A stretch of DNA of 11,589 nt, taken from NCBI GenBank assembly GCA_016783285.1, contig JADHWW010000165.1, positions 1-11,589 on the forward strand, read 5' to 3'. Positions 11,362 through 11,589 of the stretch are shown in pieces (positions within the stretch are counted from its first letter, which is position 1; every line of letters starts with the position of its first letter). A program made the position numbers and the translations under genes. The notes beneath the pieces were generated by a model. It was not told where the DNA came from. It ran no database searches and saw only the letters and a program-made list of their open reading frames with translations. Source of the DNA: Anaerolineae bacterium. GTDB taxonomy: Bacteria; Chloroflexota; Anaerolineae; B4-G1.

Positions 11362-11386
11362 ACACAGTTCATGATAACTGCGTCCT
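11337..11386 (+). repeat. Direct repeat, copy A
   Basis: Starts GGTTCATTTTCG and ends ACTGCGTCCT; pairs with 11436-11487. It forms the false C-terminus (S-V-H-F-R-P-W-G) of the ATPase relic, so it marks the breakpoint of that gene. Confidence 0.75.
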
Positions 11387-11397
11387 GCTTCGAAAAT

Positions 11398-11426
11398 AGT
11401 GGGACAAGATGTCATCTTGTCCTACT
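11398..11426. repeat. REP-like hairpin between direct repeats
   Basis: Arms of 13 bp (11398-11410 and 11414-11426, one G-T wobble) around a 3-base loop. Layout (GTGGGACAAG...CTTGTCCTAC) resembles the hairpin at 4471-4492, suggesting one family. Confidence 0.75.
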
Positions 11427-11435
11427 CTTGCTCTT

Positions 11436-11487
11436 GGTTCATTTTCGTCCTTGGGGGTGTGCTAGCGCTCATGTTGAACTGCGTCCT
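11436..11487 (+). repeat. Direct repeat, copy B
   Basis: Matches 11337-11386 at most positions, about 100 bases downstream; the two copies differ mainly in a short block in the middle. Together with the hairpin between them they may be a small non-coding mobile or tandem element. Confidence 0.75.
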
Positions 11488-11524
11488 AAAAGATTGGTCA
11501 GTCAATCAGGTTTCACGCGCCGAC

Positions 11525-11553
11525 TTGCGCGGGCGGGAGAGGCGGGGTACAAT
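11525..11553 (+). promoter_or_regulatory. Promoter reading out of the window
   Basis: TTGCGC (11525-11530), exactly 17 bp, TACAAT (11548-11553). The gene it would drive lies beyond the window end; no start codon with a ribosome binding site is seen in the remaining 36 bases. Confidence 0.55.
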
Positions 11554-11589
11554 CTATCATCACAACAACGAATTTAGAATAAAACGAAT

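Overview
The window looks like a piece of a chromosome from an anaerobic or microaerophilic member of the Chloroflexota, probably Anaerolineae-like. This rests on a secreted DUF11-type protein ending in a short hydrophobic K-N-Y tail, GC-rich genes of thermophile/anaerobe type (superoxide reductase, flavodiiron protein, rubredoxin, DUF166), sigma70-like promoters of the form TTGCGY-N17-TACANT, and many short palindromic repeats between and inside genes. The taxon is an inference; no rRNA or other marker gene is present.

Layout. 1-1200 is a scrapyard: the 3' end of a DUF11 surface protein, a repeated hairpin/terminator element, the C-terminal half of an Rpn/DUF4351-like protein, and the remnant of a hydrophobic C-terminus, closed by a strong terminator. 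1263-3059 is a single intact gene for an archaeal-type AAA ATPase with a C-terminal PD-(D/E)XK-like domain, followed by second copies of both the hydrophobic tail and the hairpin element. 3263-4345 holds remnants of a toxin-antitoxin pair (antitoxin joined to a headless PIN toxin) and a frameshifted hypothetical gene.

8495 down to 4536 on the minus strand is a tight six-gene operon: rubredoxin, flavodiiron protein FprA, a carboxymuconolactone-decarboxylase-like protein, an NADH:rubredoxin-oxidoreductase-like flavoprotein, a DPS-like ferritin (DPSL/thioferritin type) and superoxide reductase. Together these make a plausible complete pathway: NAD(P)H to flavoprotein to rubredoxin to SOR (superoxide to peroxide) and FprA (O2 or NO reduction), with the ferritin disposing of iron and peroxide. 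Divergent from it at 8662 is a Crp/Fnr-family regulator, followed by a second operon (9454-10765): 2[4Fe-4S] ferredoxin, ubiquitin-like beta-grasp protein, and a DUF166 protein.

The main discovery is regulatory. A perfect 20-bp sequence containing a CGAC-N4-GTCG palindrome occurs twice, in opposite orientations, upstream of the rubredoxin operon and of the ferredoxin operon, so that it brackets the regulator gene. In both places it overlaps the same -35 hexamer (TAGACA), is followed by exactly 17 bp and a -10 box, and has its centre near -41.5, the classical class II activator position of Crp/Fnr proteins. This joins the uncharacterised ferredoxin/ubiquitin-like/DUF166 operon to the oxygen-defence operon as one predicted regulon. 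The window ends in a twice-deleted heavy-metal P-type ATPase relic, a pair of direct repeats around a hairpin, and a strong promoter pointing out of the window. A second theme is short palindromes inserted in frame inside the ATPase, flavoprotein and regulator genes.
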